NCBI GenBank assembly: GCA_947561395.2 | Contig: OX387187.1 | Coordinates: 36,127,829-36,191,828, forward strand | DNA: 64,000 nucleotides | Reading direction: 5' to 3' | DNA from: Buxus sempervirens | Taxonomy: Eukaryota > Streptophyta > Magnoliopsida > Buxales > Buxaceae | Part shown: in pieces, positions 1 through 13,000 of the stretch | How positions within the stretch are numbered: position 1 is the stretch's first letter | How the letters are laid out: each line of letters starts with the position of its first letter | The notes under the pieces: model-generated | The model's database searches: none | Told to the model about the DNA's origin: nothing | What the model saw: the letters and a program-made list of their open reading frames with translations, nothing else | Made by a program: the position numbers and the translations under genes

Positions 1-1779
1 AATCAGATCGTTGATTTTTCGTGCAACATCTATTTGTCTTTACCATTTCTGCTATTGTTTCAGACAAAACCCTAGAAATATTCCGTTTCTTGCTGTTTTT
101 GAGGTGTCTCCAGCAAATTTGAGCATTTTCTCTTGTATCGTTTATATTCGTGGAGATATCAAATTTTATCACTATGATCCCAGCTTTCCCTTCAATCAAT
201 GACTTACCCTCGTTCCTGAGAAATTTTGGAAGGTGTGAGAGTGAAGACGGTGATTGGAGTTTAAGGAACATATTCATGTTTATTATGTGCTTTTGGTATT
301 GGGATGGTGTTGCTCAAAGATTGCTGGGTGGGGTTGAACTTTTAGAGCTTGGGTTGCCAAATGTTCTAGATGTGGAGGAAACGTTTGGTGTGAGCTAAGG
401 GATTTTTTTTTTTTTTTTTTGGTTAATAGAAAGGGAGGAAGAGGGCTACCAGTGTGGCCGACCCCCCGGGCGTGACCCGAGTGGCTTAACTGAGGGAGTT
501 ATATGTAATAGCAGTAATTTGTGCTCTTTATATAAGGACTTTTTGATTTTGGATCACTTAGGTTTATGTGATTATTTATGATAATTACTTTTATATGCCT
601 TGCAATGAGATTTATTATTCTTTTTTATTCAAAATTATTTTATTACACTGATTAATGTAAAAATTATAAAATGTATTCCAATTAAAAGGTCAACTAAACA
701 AGATTATGTAAACTCTAAAAATTGGGGTATCCAAACAGGATTTTAGATTTTAGGTATAAAAATCAAATTCTAAAATGTGCAGCATCCAAACAGGATTCTG
801 GATTTGAAAAATCAACAACTAGAATCTGGATTGTCACAATCAAGATTATAATCTACAATCCAGAAGCCAGAAGCCCTACCAAATGACACCTTAGTTTTTG
901 TTTTTGATATTCTTTTACATGAAGTAAGAGCACAGGAAAAACAGTCTGCAAGTCTTGGTTAAGCCATAACCCAGTAACCAATTGTCTTTGATTCTATAAT
1001 ACATCTTTACTTCAAATTTTGTTGGGACGTCCGGTACAAATGTTTGTTGATTCATTAACTACTCATTCTGATATGATAATTATTTCTGTTTTTCTGTACT
1101 TTTTGAAGATTCTGAAAGAAACAGAAGCACAAAGTCACTGAAAACAGAAACACTGGAACTGAATTTCTGATTTGAGCAAAATTGATTCTCTAAGTGGTAT
1201 GGCAAACCTGTAAAAGATGGCTGTCCAAATTGTGGCATACTTTTGACATAAAGTAAGCCTATATTTGTTTGAAAGGATAGAACTGCTATTTTATTTTTGC
1301 AAACATAGTGGTGAATTTGTAAGTGCTTTGAGCTTCTTGTAAGTGTTCAAATAAGCCAAAATCAATGCTTAACATCAGATTGACAGATTGTGGTGCCACC
1401 GAAGTTAAAGCCATAAATTGCTTCATTTTTTCCTCAACACTTCTTATATCCTTTTGCTTCTCAGTCAGTTTTTAGAAAATGTCTTGTTCTTTTTCTTTTT
1501 CTTTTTTTTTTTTTCATTTCCTCTGATGCTATGCTCATCTTGCACATATAATGCAAACCTGTGTGCATGGCATGCATTAATTCATATATTACAACTTCTC
1601 TTCAATGTTGCAAATACTACTGCTGCGTGGGAGATATTATCATTTGCTGTAGAAAAGTTCCACATTTAGTTGGGTAAAAATTATTGGAGATACACGAGTG
1701 TTTATTACCGTAAACATAGAAACCCCTATGTTTCTCCTGGTCTCTAAGAGTATGAGTTTATTTCTACTTCTTGCATAGG
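1..1779. other. 5' flank and probable 5' UTR intron of the HAL3-type gene
   Basis: No coding exon is supported here. Positions 75-80 hold an AAACCCTAG-like telo-box, a motif common near transcription starts of plant housekeeping genes, so a non-coding first exon may lie near the left edge. That is inference. A splice acceptor (TTGCATAG) ends at 1778, one base before the ATG at 1780, so an upstream non-coding exon must exist. A poly-T run near 400-420 followed by a GC-rich stretch near 450-490 looks like an old retroposon scar. Confidence 0.35.
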
Positions 1780-3147
1780 ATGGAACATGCAGAACTTGTT
1801 AGTTCAGAAAGGGAGCCAATACAAAATCACACAGTGCCCAGGAAACCACGAATTCTTTTAGCTGCCAGTGGAAGTGTAGCTGCTATAAAATTTGGAAGCA
1901 TTTGCCATAGTTTTTCTGAATGGGCAGAAGTTCAAGCAGTTGCCACAAAAGCATCTTTACACTTTATTGATAAATCATCATTTCCTAAGGATGTGATTCT
2001 TTATACTGATGACGATGAGTGGTCAAGTTGGAAGAAAATAGGCGATGGTGTGCTTCACATCGAGCTCCGTAAATGGGCTGATCTCATGGTTATTGCTCCC
2101 TTGTCAGCAAATACACTTGGCAAGGTAATATTTTGCAATTGCTTTGCTTTTCTATTCTATTGACTGTTGTACTTTTCCTATTTGTGAGAAGGAATATTGC
2201 AAAGTTAGGCTCTGCACCCCATTTTGTCTTCCTGCCTACAAGAATTTGGTTATTATTGCCAACTCTTGATGGTTTCAAGTTGGTTGTTGTGTATCTATAC
2301 CCATATTTCTTATCGCTTTCCTAAGAATCAAGACTTGTTTTAATTGTTTCTGTTGGATTGGAACCACAAATGAGAAATGATAAATTATCTAATTTTTCAG
2401 ATTGTAAAAGGCAGGATGCTGAACTGTATTGACTCATGGTCAGATAAAATCTGGTGTGCAATCGTCTTATATGTCCTGTTATGCAGATGAATTTGATTGC
2501 ATTTTTGAATTTTACATATGAATCAAGTTGTACGAGGGATTCATGGCTACCATTTCCTCAGGATTGATATAAATCAATTTGCGTGAGACATTCCTCCCCA
2601 GCAAAGCTGAATTGATTTAGTATTGGACATGAATTGCACGTCTTTGAATTTTGCATATCGCATTGCATGTTTAGTTAATCTTGGTACACACTATGCAATA
2701 ATGGACACAGATTGCTCAAATGCATTCCATTTTTTTTATTTTTTTTGTGGGGTTTTTTTTTTGTTTTTGGTATATTGAAGATTTTCTGACTGATTTGACT
2801 GCGGTGTTTCTGTTTCCTAATTCTTAATGGTTATTGATTTATTCCCTTAATATATATTTTCCTGTTTTATCTTCTAGATTGCTGGGGGTTTGTGTGACAA
2901 CCTGCTGACATGCATTGTACGGGCCTGGGACTTCAACAAACCGGTCTTTGTTGCACCTGCAATGAACACTTTTATGTGGAACAATCCTTTTACAGAACGG
3001 CATCTCTGTGCAGTCAGTGAACTGGGTATGTCCCTGATTCCTCCGATCACAAAGAGGTTGGCTTGTGGTGACTATGGGAATGGCGCAATGGCAGAACCTT
3101 CTGTCATCTACAACACTGTAAGACTCTCACTAGAGGCACGAGCATAA
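1780..3147 (+). CDS. HAL3: phosphopantothenoylcysteine decarboxylase (HAL3-type flavoprotein)
   Basis: This enzyme decarboxylates 4'-phosphopantothenoylcysteine to 4'-phosphopantetheine in coenzyme A synthesis, using FMN. Plant HAL3 has also been linked to salt tolerance. The coding exons are 1780-2124 and 2878-3147 and give 204 residues; the Arabidopsis protein has about 209. Visible marks of the family are the N-terminal flavin-binding ASGSVAAIK (residues 29-37), the catalytic His93 in LHIELRKWAD, LSANTLGKIAGGLCDN (108-123), the substrate-clamp motif PAMNTFMW (142-149, with Asn145) and the active-site Cys178 in LACGDYGNGAM. His, Asn and Cys all sit three residues later than in Arabidopsis HAL3a. 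The single coding intron (2125-2877) is in phase 0 with GTAATA and TTCTAG borders. The start was chosen because the ATG follows the upstream acceptor directly. The gene looks intact. Confidence 0.95.
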
Positions 3148-3560
3148 CCTGTTGGTGTTGTTAATCGGTAAATGGCGTAATCTGGGTTGTGTTCTGTAGG
3201 TTCTGGGTGCTTTGTTGTAGCTTTTTTGCTTTTTTTATTTTTTTTGATATACGCACACAAAATGCTTGGATGGTTTCTTAACTGAAACTTGGTTTCTCCA
3301 TGGACGTTTCATTTTACCTTCTCTTGTACCTTGAATGGAATTGATCCACTTATACCTAATGAGTATCTATTTAAGAACACTGGTTCTTGATTTTTTATCT
3401 TTTACATTAATGTCTAAGATATAAGGAGCTAGAAATCACTATAAATACTTGGGACTCCCAAATTATTCTTTAGATATGATCATGTTAGACTGAAGGCATG
3501 GGAAGATGCCTCTTGGGATTATGTTTCTTCTTCTCTCTCCTGAATATGGGAAAAGATCGC
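3148..3560. other. 3' flank of HAL3-type gene
   Basis: AT-rich sequence after the stop codon, containing the likely 3' UTR. I see no further coding exon and cannot fix the polyadenylation site. Confidence 0.4.
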
Positions 3561-3569
3561 ATTAATATA

Positions 3570-3817
3570 ACTAGTCGGGTGCACGTGCGGAAGAAAGAGG
3601 TAGGCAAAGAGAGAACAGTTTTACAACCAATTATTAAGTTTTAAGTTTTCAAAAAAATTGATGTGGCAATTTTGATCATTATACCCTTTTATTAATGAAT
3701 CTGTTGTATCCTTTTATTAATGAATCTTCTTGATGGTGTGTAAGGACTGTTTTGGAAACTGGAACATTTTGTTTGGCATGATTCTAAGGGGCCTATTCTC
3801 GTTATATATAATATAGA
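3570..3817 (-). mobile_element. short non-autonomous Helitron-like element
   Basis: Read on the minus strand, the segment opens with TCTATATTATATATAACG after an A and closes with a GC-rich GCACGTGCACCC stretch followed by CTAGT. That fits the Helitron pattern of a 5' TC and a 3' CTRRT preceded by a small hairpin. Similar ends recur at 43.4-45.8 kb. The call rests on termini alone; there is no Rep/helicase coding. Confidence 0.4.
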
Positions 3818-3962
3818 TATCCTCATGGCTGACGTAGATAATGCTTGTTGTTTGTATTTCCAATTTTAGGATGAACAAGTATAGGATTGTCAAAATTGCT
3901 CCCAACAAAATCTTATTTATAGAGTCATCTTTATCAATTTTGTGGGTCATTCATATGTAGTC

Positions 3963-4480
3963 CCTTTTTTTTAATGATTAATGAGAAATTTCATTAAATA
4001 GCGAAAGAGAAAAAGAGTACAAGATACCCACAAGAAGAAACAGCAAATCTAGTGAAAAAAAAACTAACAAAGGGCATAGAAAACCAAATCCTGCAAACTT
4101 AGTCCATAATCACCACCACAGTCGACCAACTACGAATCACTTCTTGTAGTAAAAGACTAAACTCCTTCCTTATGCACATCCAAGCTTGCAACTATAACAG
4201 GATATTTTCCATTATCCAATGCTCCATCAAAATACAACCATTCCGAACTGGCCAAGTAATCCATATATTAGCATGATAAATCAGCCTCCCTTTCCTTCCA
4301 AGGAAGGGGAACTGCCAATAATTTGCGAAATTCACCACCATCCTTGGAAAGACCCAATTAAGCCCCATCTTTCCCAATAATGAGGACCACGAGAATGTAT
4401 CTAGCTCACATTGCGACAGAATGTGATCAACGGACTCTTCATTTTGCGAAGCATAACACACACATAAAGAGAGCTAGCTA
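3963..4480 (-). pseudogene. LINE (L1-type) 3' end relic with zinc-finger RT-associated domain
   Basis: On the minus strand, 4461-4192 encodes a stretch with CYASQNEESVDHILSQC and then WSSLLGKMGLNW. This resembles the C-terminal zf-RVT domain of plant L1-type ORF2 proteins (a Cys-x2-Cys-like start, then VDHILxxC). The low-coordinate side ends in a T-run (about 3965-3972), as expected for the poly-A tail of a minus-strand LINE. It is strongly 5'-truncated; no reverse-transcriptase core is present. I found no clear target-site duplication. Confidence 0.6.
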
Positions 4481-4521
4481 AGGAACTTCCTATGCCATTG
4501 AATATTTTTAGGTGTATTAAA

Positions 4522-4824
4522 CAAGGTTTGCAATATCGGTGCCGATGGGCGTGCCGCCCATTGGAAAAAACGGCACGTCGCCGAAATGCCAGAAAAATAA
4601 AAAAAGGAAAAAAATTAGAAAAAAAATTGATTTTTTTGGTTCTGTCGATTTTTCGGCGACAAGCTACAAAAATCGCTGATGAAAATTAAAAAAAATCAAT
4701 TTTTTGCTCATTTCCCTCGGCACGCCGAAAAAACCGGTTGATTTTAAAAACACCTATTTTTTGTGTCGAAACGCATCGACACTTCAAAAAAATCTATTTT
4801 TCAGTGGCACGCCTGAAAACCATG
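4522..4824. mobile_element. hAT-like MITE, family 1, copy 1
   Basis: A 303-bp element begins CAAGGTTTGCAATATCGG and ends CTGAAAACCATG, rich in GGCACGCC/GGCGTGCC blocks. It is flanked by GTATTAAA (4514-4521) and GTATTAAT (4825-4832), an 8-bp target duplication with one change, as made by hAT transposases. It matches the reverse complement of the element at 19310-19704. It has no coding capacity. Confidence 0.75.
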
Positions 4825-4832
4825 GTATTAAT

Positions 4833-5189
4833 GTTGTTAATACCTTGTTGTATATCGAGTGACCATTCTGAACTAGAGGTTTTTTCTGGTTCGGTATACA
4901 CATGCATAGACACCCATCACACAATTTATCTCATCGGGAAATGTGGTTTAGAGGACCTGTAAGCTTAACATACTAACTTACTGACTCTCAGAGTCTTCTT
5001 TAGTGGAGGCATATTGTCAATCACACACCCTTTAATTTGGTGAGAGCGGTTTCGAACCAAAGCCTTAGATATGAAAATCACAAGACTTTACCACCATCCC
5101 AAGTGACAACTCAAATCGAACCTGACTATCTCTTTCCTTAGTTTTTACTATCTCGTTTGTTTTGCTTCTAATATATTTCTTGAAATAGA
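4833..5189. other. non-coding spacer left of the segmental duplication
   Basis: No gene or clear element is seen. It contains a CT-rich stretch and phrases resembling retroelement remnants, too short to classify. Confidence 0.3.
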
Positions 5190-5579
5190 AAGTTTAATCT
5201 AGGAATGGCAACACTTTGTTTTGATAAACACTATCCTCTTTTATATACCAAGCTCGCTCCTAACTCGTATTGTATCCAAATCAAGCAAATGGGATTGGCC
5301 TGACTATGCTACAAAATGTTAATATATTTCTGTTTGAAAAATATATATATATATATATAATTAATATTTTTATTCATAAAATCTGTTTTTTCATATGGGA
5401 TAAATGTCAGTAACACATACTGAATGGATTAAGGGTGGACTCAGAGCGGGTCGGAGTATACCCGAACACGACCCAGACTTGGTTTATCAACTACCAAAGT
5501 CTAGCCAATAGGGCGGATTGGGGACACACTGCTGGTTTAATCACTTGCAACGTTGAAGATGGAAGTGCTTAATTTCTTA

Positions 5580-5935
5580 GGGGAAATTGGGTTTTAGTGA
5601 TAATATTTTTTCATAATAATTCAGATTCAGTCCGTCAATTCTTGGTAATTGGTTTTTAGTGATAATTTTTTAAAATAATTGAAAATTGATGTGATTTTAC
5701 TGTTCATTAAAAAGTTCTTCCGAAATACCCTCAAAAGATTTGAAAACATTTTCAATCATTTTTTTCATAAGTGAGATTTGTACGTATTTTTTAGAGCATT
5801 TTCGGAAACTCTTAATAAACAATAAAATCACACCAATTCTCAATTATTTTGAAAAACTATCACTAAAAACTAACTACCAAGAAATGGCCGATTGAATCAG
5901 AATTATTTAAAAAAATATCACTAAAACCCAAATTT
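5580..5935. mobile_element. long-inverted-repeat MITE (Mutator-like), copy 1
   Basis: The segment starts GGGGAAATTGGGTTTTAGTG and ends CACTAAAACCCA, with a long imperfect inverted repeat that includes GATTCAG/CTGAATC-like blocks. It interrupts copy A at a place where copy B has continuous sequence. AATTTCTTA (5571-5579) and AATTTCTTC (5931-5939) could be a 9-bp duplication; if so, the right terminus has lost a few bases. A related element sits at 15706-16060. Confidence 0.6.
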
Positions 5936-6314
5936 CTTCTGATCTTTGGAGCCGTATGATGTGGTACTTTGATATTTTGTGGGTCCACTACAACGCCAAA
6001 CATTTAGTGAAGAGCTGTGTGAAAACGAAGTTCAAGCTGAACCCAGACCCAAAACTAATGGTCAGTAGCCCTTATTTGGGTTGGGTTGAGAGCTGTGCAA
6101 GTGGTATCTGATACAGGCTAAAGCAAATTTTAGGTATCTGAAGCACTACAGATGACAAGTACACCAGCTCCCTTGAAATGAAAAGTTTTACCATACTTGG
6201 GTATCGGGGTTCTGATGCGAACAGAGACCCTTTTATACGTTTCAATCGCTAGAGGAAAAAGTTCAGGCACTTCTCGTAAAAACAAGAAAATATCTGGTAC
6301 TGGGTAATAAGATG

Positions 6315-6930
6315 AGGCTGCGTTTGCGGTTGCTTATTTAAGTGCTTAACTTATAACTTACTAAAGCACTTTTTCAAGTTGAAAAAATGTTTGTTTATGT
6401 TCCACTTGTGATAGCCACTGCAAGTGTACCCTTTGGATAAAGTTATGTGTAACGCTCCATTCCTAACTGCAACGATATTGTCTGCTTTGGTCCACTGGAT
6501 CTCACAATTTTGCTCTTGAATAAATACTCTAAAAGACCTTGTTGCTTGAGAGAGTCACAAGTTATATATATAGACCTTCACCTAATCCTCCTGGAGCAAC
6601 GTGGGATCGGAGATCTCACATATGGCCTGATCCTTTACATTTGTACCGCATGGTAGCTTCACAACCCAACCAGATGTGTGACTTCAGTTTTGGAGAGCCT
6701 AGTTGTCGAAACGTCCTGGAAACGTCGACATGACAAGTCTCTTACGAAGTATTTGTGAAAATCACCATACTCATTGCGTGTGTATTCTCGTTTAAGTGCT
6801 CGGATAGAGTTCTTTAGCAAACACCAACTTTTTTTAAATAAGCAATTCTTTACCACTGTGGAAAAGTTCTTAAATAATAGATTTTATCTATAAGTACTTA
6901 CCCATGAGCAATCCCAAAACGCCACTAGGA
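6315..6930. mobile_element. inverted-repeat DNA element inserted upstream of CHY1 copy A
   Basis: Copy B runs directly from AAGATG to the CTTCCTTCC tract; in copy A about 616 bp lies between. The ends are inverted: GGCTGCGTTTGCGGTTGCTT on the left and, read backwards from the right, GTGGCGTTTTGGGATTGCTC. That is the look of a hAT-type non-autonomous element. A duplication of the TAAGATGA/TAGGATAC type is weak (5 of 8). The right end lies about 25 bp upstream of the TATA box of copy A. Confidence 0.55.
6448..6620 (+). mobile_element. solo LTR of a TRIM-like element nested in the upstream insertion
   Basis: A TG...CA segment (TGTAACGCTCC ... GGAGATCTCACA) of 173 bp contains a TATA-like TTATATATATAGACC and the GTGGGATCGG phrase common in short plant LTRs. 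TATG occurs directly on both sides (6444-6447 and 6621-6624). No primer-binding site or second LTR is present. Confidence 0.4.
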
Positions 6931-6953
6931 TACCTTCCTTCCTTCCTCCCTTC

Positions 6954-6960
6954 TATATAT
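6954..6960 (+). promoter_or_regulatory. TATA box of CHY1 copy A
   Basis: CTATATATTG lies 67 bp before the proposed ATG at 7027, at the same relative place as CTATATATAAC in copy B. A CT-rich tract precedes it in both copies. Position and sequence support a core promoter; the transcription start itself is inferred. Confidence 0.5.
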
Positions 6961-7026
6961 TGACATATGTGGTGAATGGATGCTAGACAAGGCTTCATCA
7001 CTCCCTGTTTGTAAGAGTCATCCTCC

Positions 7027-10000
7027 ATGGCTTTCACTTTATCATTTGATGATCACCTTAATCAGGTTCCACTTCTCTCTTCATGTAAACTTGAGTTTGT
7101 TTCTCCTATGGAGGGGCTTTCCCTCCCTCTTGTCTTCCCCACTCTTCCTTCTTTATGTGAAGTTGTGTTTTTTTGGTACTGTCTCGTATTTATTGTGTAC
7201 ACAAGCTCTCTTGTTACCCATGCACCATATTTGCAAGTTGCAAAGCCTGTAACCCATCATGAGTTGCAGGAGCGGTAGCCCATTCTGAGACTTATGGAAG
7301 AACCTGTTCCTCTTCATCTAAGGCTAGCTTTCATGATCCATGGCTTAAACATTATCCAAAGTAACATTCAACAGTGTTGAGGACATTGAGTGTGCTCTTG
7401 TCTTCCGGGCTTTCCATTTTGAAAGTCAAGACAAGGGTCAGTGTCTAATGGCTGCTTTATTGTCCTCTACATGTTCCACTTTTCAAAGAGAAGGGGAGGG
7501 TCAACTGGGTGTTATAGAATCAGACCTTATTTAATCAGTTCAAGGATTGAGTTTCATGTCATCAGAGATGTGCATCCAATCCCTCGCCCCAACAAATCAC
7601 CAACATCTTCTTTTAGTTGTTTTCTCAAGTTCATCAGTCTTTATCTCTATTCCTAAGATTAGGTTGCAAAACATCATATGATGGCATGTGTGAAGTCCTG
7701 GTTCATTTTTTTTTACATATATTCATGGCTGGATCCTGAATCTCGAACCTTTTTTTAACTGATTTATTATATTTTTTCAGGTTTTGCTAGAACAAAATGC
7801 ATTTGTGGGCAAGGTGATACTAAATAGACCACACAAGCTGAATTCCCTGAATTATCATATGGTATGAAGACTTGAATTCTTTTCATACTCATTTATTCTG
7901 TTTTCACATAACTGGCCACTTTCACCGGAGTTTTTGCAGTGGAACACCTATATTTTCCTTCATTAAAAAGCAAGGCATCAAAAGTTATTGTAACATTGCT
8001 ATCTATTTTCCATCTAGGCATTATTAACAGAAGTCATATTCACATCTTCAGGCAAAAGAGAGAATAAAAATGTAAAACAACTCAAAACCTATTGCAGCAT
8101 TATTATTGTGCTACTTAAAAATTAGAACTACAACAATGGGTCAATTACTGTTAGAATGCACACAGTCACAATATATATATTTGTAAAAAGACTAGGGTTG
8201 CTCTGCAACATAATGAGATTTATTTTAGGAAGTAGATAATTGAATAAACCCTCATACTATCCCAAAAAGTAACATAATTTTTACTTTCTCTGTGGTATGT
8301 ATGATCATATTCCTTATCTATAAACCAGTTGATAATTGGGTTAACCCTAAAACTATCCAAAAAAGTGACATAATTTTTACTTTGGGATGTATGATTATAT
8401 TACATATCTGTACTATCATTTTCAATTAAGACCCAAGATAATTACAGACCTTCATACTTAATACACAACAATTGATGTATGCATGTAGGGTCATGGTGTC
8501 AGCTAGTAGTTTTCATTGTAAAGTAACAATGAGATGCTAGATCTTGTCTCGACATGCAAGATCATGCATAGTAACATATTAAAATACAATTAGAGAATCT
8601 CTACTTGCTTTTATATTCCTACATAATTATATATGCACACTTTTATGATCTATTTTTTAAAGAGGTCATAGTCTTACTGATGAAATTTTTTTTTTCATTT
8701 ATTGAATAAATGTGATATTCAAAAATTTCTGACAAAGAATTGACTAACTCCACCAGTAATCATTTTTTATAGATATCCAAAATATTGAAAGGCTTGACAG
8801 CATATGAGAAGGATCATAATATCAAGGTTGTGATCTTAAAGGTAAAGATGAGCATTCCTGAAATTTTGATATTCAATATATGTTATTAGAAAAATTCAAA
8901 ACCTAAATCCACAAATCAAATAAAAAAATAAGGACCTAAATCCACAAATAAAATAAAAAAATAAGGCTTTTCCCAAAATATTAATGATGATATCTGTTAC
9001 TGAGGTATCTTTGTATAATTATTTTCTTCAAGTTAAAATTGAAGAATCAATCCACTACTCCTGACAAGGAAAAGGTTTTCAACGTTAACGTTCTCACTTT
9101 CCTTCTCCTAAATTCACACTTTTTCAATTTTTTTTAAAGAAAAATGTTCAAAACATAACTAATCACTTTGGCTATTGGTGCTTTATGAAACTTGCTGTTG
9201 GGTTGTAGAACAATGCTTTTGGCATGCTCCATCTTCTTTGCTTTTGGCATTCTCTATCTTCTTCTTCTTTGTACTTTCTCAATGAAATTGCCATGAGAAA
9301 CAAACAGACACAAGAAAAGTCCTTTTTTGGCAATAAATTATTCAATGCAACTACATTGGGTTAATATTTATTATTCTATTCCAAATTTCAGTACTAAAAT
9401 AAGTATCTATGCCTATTAATTGTTTTAAAATTTTTGTAAGTACGTGAATTTAGTTCCACACGTCTCATATGCAGGGGAATGGAAAATCATTTTGTGCTGG
9501 GGGGGATGCAACGGCTGTTGCTTGTTTTGTTAGTTCAGGTAAGTATTTTTTGTTTATGATATTCAGGTAATTATTCTTTATAGCTTATTATTTCTCTTTG
9601 TTCTTATTAACCTAGTTATTACACTGACTCAATGGTAATATTTCAAAAATGGCAACAAAAAGTTTACTGTTTATTACCATTTATGTTATGGTTGAATTTA
9701 TCAGGTCATTGGACTTTAGGTACGAAATTCTACAAGAAAATGTTATGTTTAGACTACATAGTTAGTACATATGCGAAGCCTTTGGTGAGTTTCCTTTTTT
9801 ATAACACCATTTTAAATTACATGCAAAAAATTTCTTCTCATTTCATGGTACATTTTATTTCTCCTATATTTATTGTATATTTGGATGTTGTTCTGAAAAA
9901 AGTAATATGTTTGAAGGTCTCTCTTATTAATGGAATCGTTATGGGAGGAGGTGCTGGACTATCAATGCATGGGAGGTTTCGAGTTGTTACTGAGAATGCT

Positions 10001-13000
10001 GTACTTCTCAAACCTTGGAAATTTAATTTGGAAAACTATACGAGATGTTGATTTTTATTTCCTTAATATGTAGGGCGGTCTTAATCATATAGAGTAGAAG
10101 ATCTTCAAATGGAATTTAACCTTGAACTTAACTCTTCAAGATTTATTCACACGCTACAAAATTATAATCTATGTCCAAAAGACTCGTTGAACCTAACCAA
10201 GAATGAGCACAATAACTAAATTTATCATTCATGGCTATTGTCTCAATGTTTTCATTCTTTGTAATTTGAAGACCAAAGGCAAACTTAATCTTAGTAAATA
10301 GATTTGCCAATAAAAATAGTTGCATAACAAATAAAAGGCTCACTAACAGATAAAATCATAAAAAGGAAAATTTTTCTTTCCATGAATATCAACAGCAAGG
10401 ATCAGTAGTATAGACATCATCATTTTCAACTTCCAGTGTACAGATTTCTTGTATCAAATAGTTATATAAAATTTTGAACTTATAGTGGAATCTAGAAGTA
10501 ATAACATTATCTGAATTGAAATCAGACTGGCATTTGCTAAGTTATAAATCTATGATGCCATGATATATAGGTTTAAAAGTCTTGATAAAAAAGGCTAGGA
10601 TGTACACCTATAGATTGACAATGTGACATCTTCAATGGACATATGAAGCATTATCCTTCTTTTTTCTCTTTCAATATATAAAACACAATTATTCACTTCA
10701 TTATACATGTGTTTATTAGAGAATTATTTAATATTCAAGTAAAAATTGACAAGTACTTCTAAAGCATATGCATTGTTGTTTCTTGCCAACTTAAAGTAAA
10801 TTAATAAATATTGATATGAAGTTGCTCTAGATATTTTGCCTCTCAATAATCTTCTTCTAAGATGAACTGGTACACTGACTTATGTAGGTATTTGCTATGC
10901 CAGAAGTAATGATAGGGTTATGCCCAGATGTTGGTTCATCTCATTTTCTGTCTAGGCTGCCAGGATTCTTTGGTAAGCTAAATCTTGTTTTGGTCAAGAA
11001 ACTTATTATGTGAAACCTTCAAAAGCTTGTGATTACGTAGCTTTAGAATATTGCACTTTCACTCCTCCAATCAAGTATAAAAATAGAAAAAGAGACATCA
11101 AAACATCAAAAGTAGATTGTGAAAATATCAAAAGTGGAATTGATAATGCTGTGTTTAGAATGGTTTTTGACTTACCAGCAAGGGTATTACCAAACGTATG
11201 GAATGAGTATTTCAATTTCAATTGATTTCCAAGTTGATCAAGAAGTTTAATATTAATGTTGTGGATGGCTACCAAATATTTAAATAACAAGGATTTTTAG
11301 TTTCATAGGGAACTTTAGTATCATGTCTTCTTGTTTTTGTTGAGTAATTTGGCCCCTACAAATATTTGACTCCTCAAAAACATGTCATCTTTTTGTATTT
11401 ATTGTATTCTCCAATGCCTAACAGGGGAATATTTGGGACTTACTGGTGCTCGATTAGATGGAGCTGAAATGCTTGCCTGTGGCCTTGCTACTCACTTTGT
11501 TCCTTCCAAGGTATTAAATTGTGTTATACATATAAAGTAATTAATTTAAATTTTGCGTAGTTATAAAATTCTTCATAAATGAGTAACAGAACATCAAGCC
11601 AAAAAGTATTAAGCATAGGATGTACTTAAAGTTTCGTTTCTGAGTTTATAACCTATCTTGCTTAGAAGTAGTATTACTAACATCACCTTTTGATTATGAT
11701 AGGATCTGCCCCTGTTGGAAAGCAGACTATCTGAATTGGATTCTTTTGATCCAACAATTGTTTCCAAGGTTATAGATGGGTTTGCGCAAAGACCATCTGT
11801 AAAAGAAGATAGCATGTATAACAGGTGATCGGCAACTAATGTTGCCTTAAAAATATAATTGTTCTGATTTTTGTTATATTATGTGTTGCTCATATCTTCA
11901 AATGAATTTAGAATATGTATGTCAAGATACTGTTGACATGCCTAAATGATTTGACGCATGACATTGATATCAATCAATGCAGATTGGGGATTATCAACAA
12001 ATGTTTCTCAAGAAAAACAGTTGAAGAAATTCTAGTTGCATTGGTATGCCATTTTTCGTGCACCCAGATTACATTTTAGAAAGAAGTCAAATTCTTACAA
12101 TTTAACCTTAATATTATATCATCATATTATTTCTTAGAAATTTGTAATAAAGTCCCAGCAATGTGATTTTGCATTGTGTTTTATATTTTCAACTTTTTTC
12201 CAATTGTATATTCTCTTCATGCTTGTGGTATTTTGTTTTTATTAGTTATTACTATGTTATGTCTGAATATTTTCTTATTGTGAATAACAAATTGCAGAAG
12301 GATGAGAATGTGAATGAAGGATACAAGTGGCTTGCTAAAGCAATAAAATCTTTGAACAATGCATCACCAACATGCCTTAAAGTCTTTCTTAGATCAGTAA
12401 GAATCACACATAAACCACTTCAGAAGTAAAAGATTTAACATATTATTGGATGAAACAGAGTGGAAGAGGATTTTACTTATTCGGATTGAACTAATTTTAT
12501 TTTACTTTTACAGGTTCAGGAAGCTCAAATTCAAAACCTTGAGCAATGTTTAATTCGTGACTACAGAATCATGTCTCATTCCCTTAGAAGAACAGTAAAT
12601 AATGACTTCTTTGAGGTGTGTAGAAGTGATATTCAAAAGCATTACATAGATATGATTTGTGTTTTGTTTTACACTTCTAATAAAACCTTCAAATCTAGGG
12701 CTGTAGAGCAATACTATTTGAGAAAGATGGAAAACCGAAGGTAAAGTGAATTTATCTCTTTCTCTTGAATATTTACATGGATATCTCTTTAGTCTTCAAG
12801 TCAAGTGGGTCAAATAAGTTTTATTAATTGCAGTCTTCATTTTTTTTATCTTTCTATTTATTTTACAGTGGGGGAGTTCAAACCTTGAGGATGTTAGCAA
12901 GGAAATGGTCGATCAATTTTTCAGAAAAGTTGATGATGATGAATGGGAAGATCTAGAACTTCCTATCAGATCCAATCCATCAAGTACATCAAAAGCAAGA

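Noticed and set aside
7441-7656. Frames between CHY1 exons 1 and 2 as alternative first exons
   Set aside because: Not kept open in copy B and no in-frame donor; the 7027 exon is conserved in both copies and in phase.
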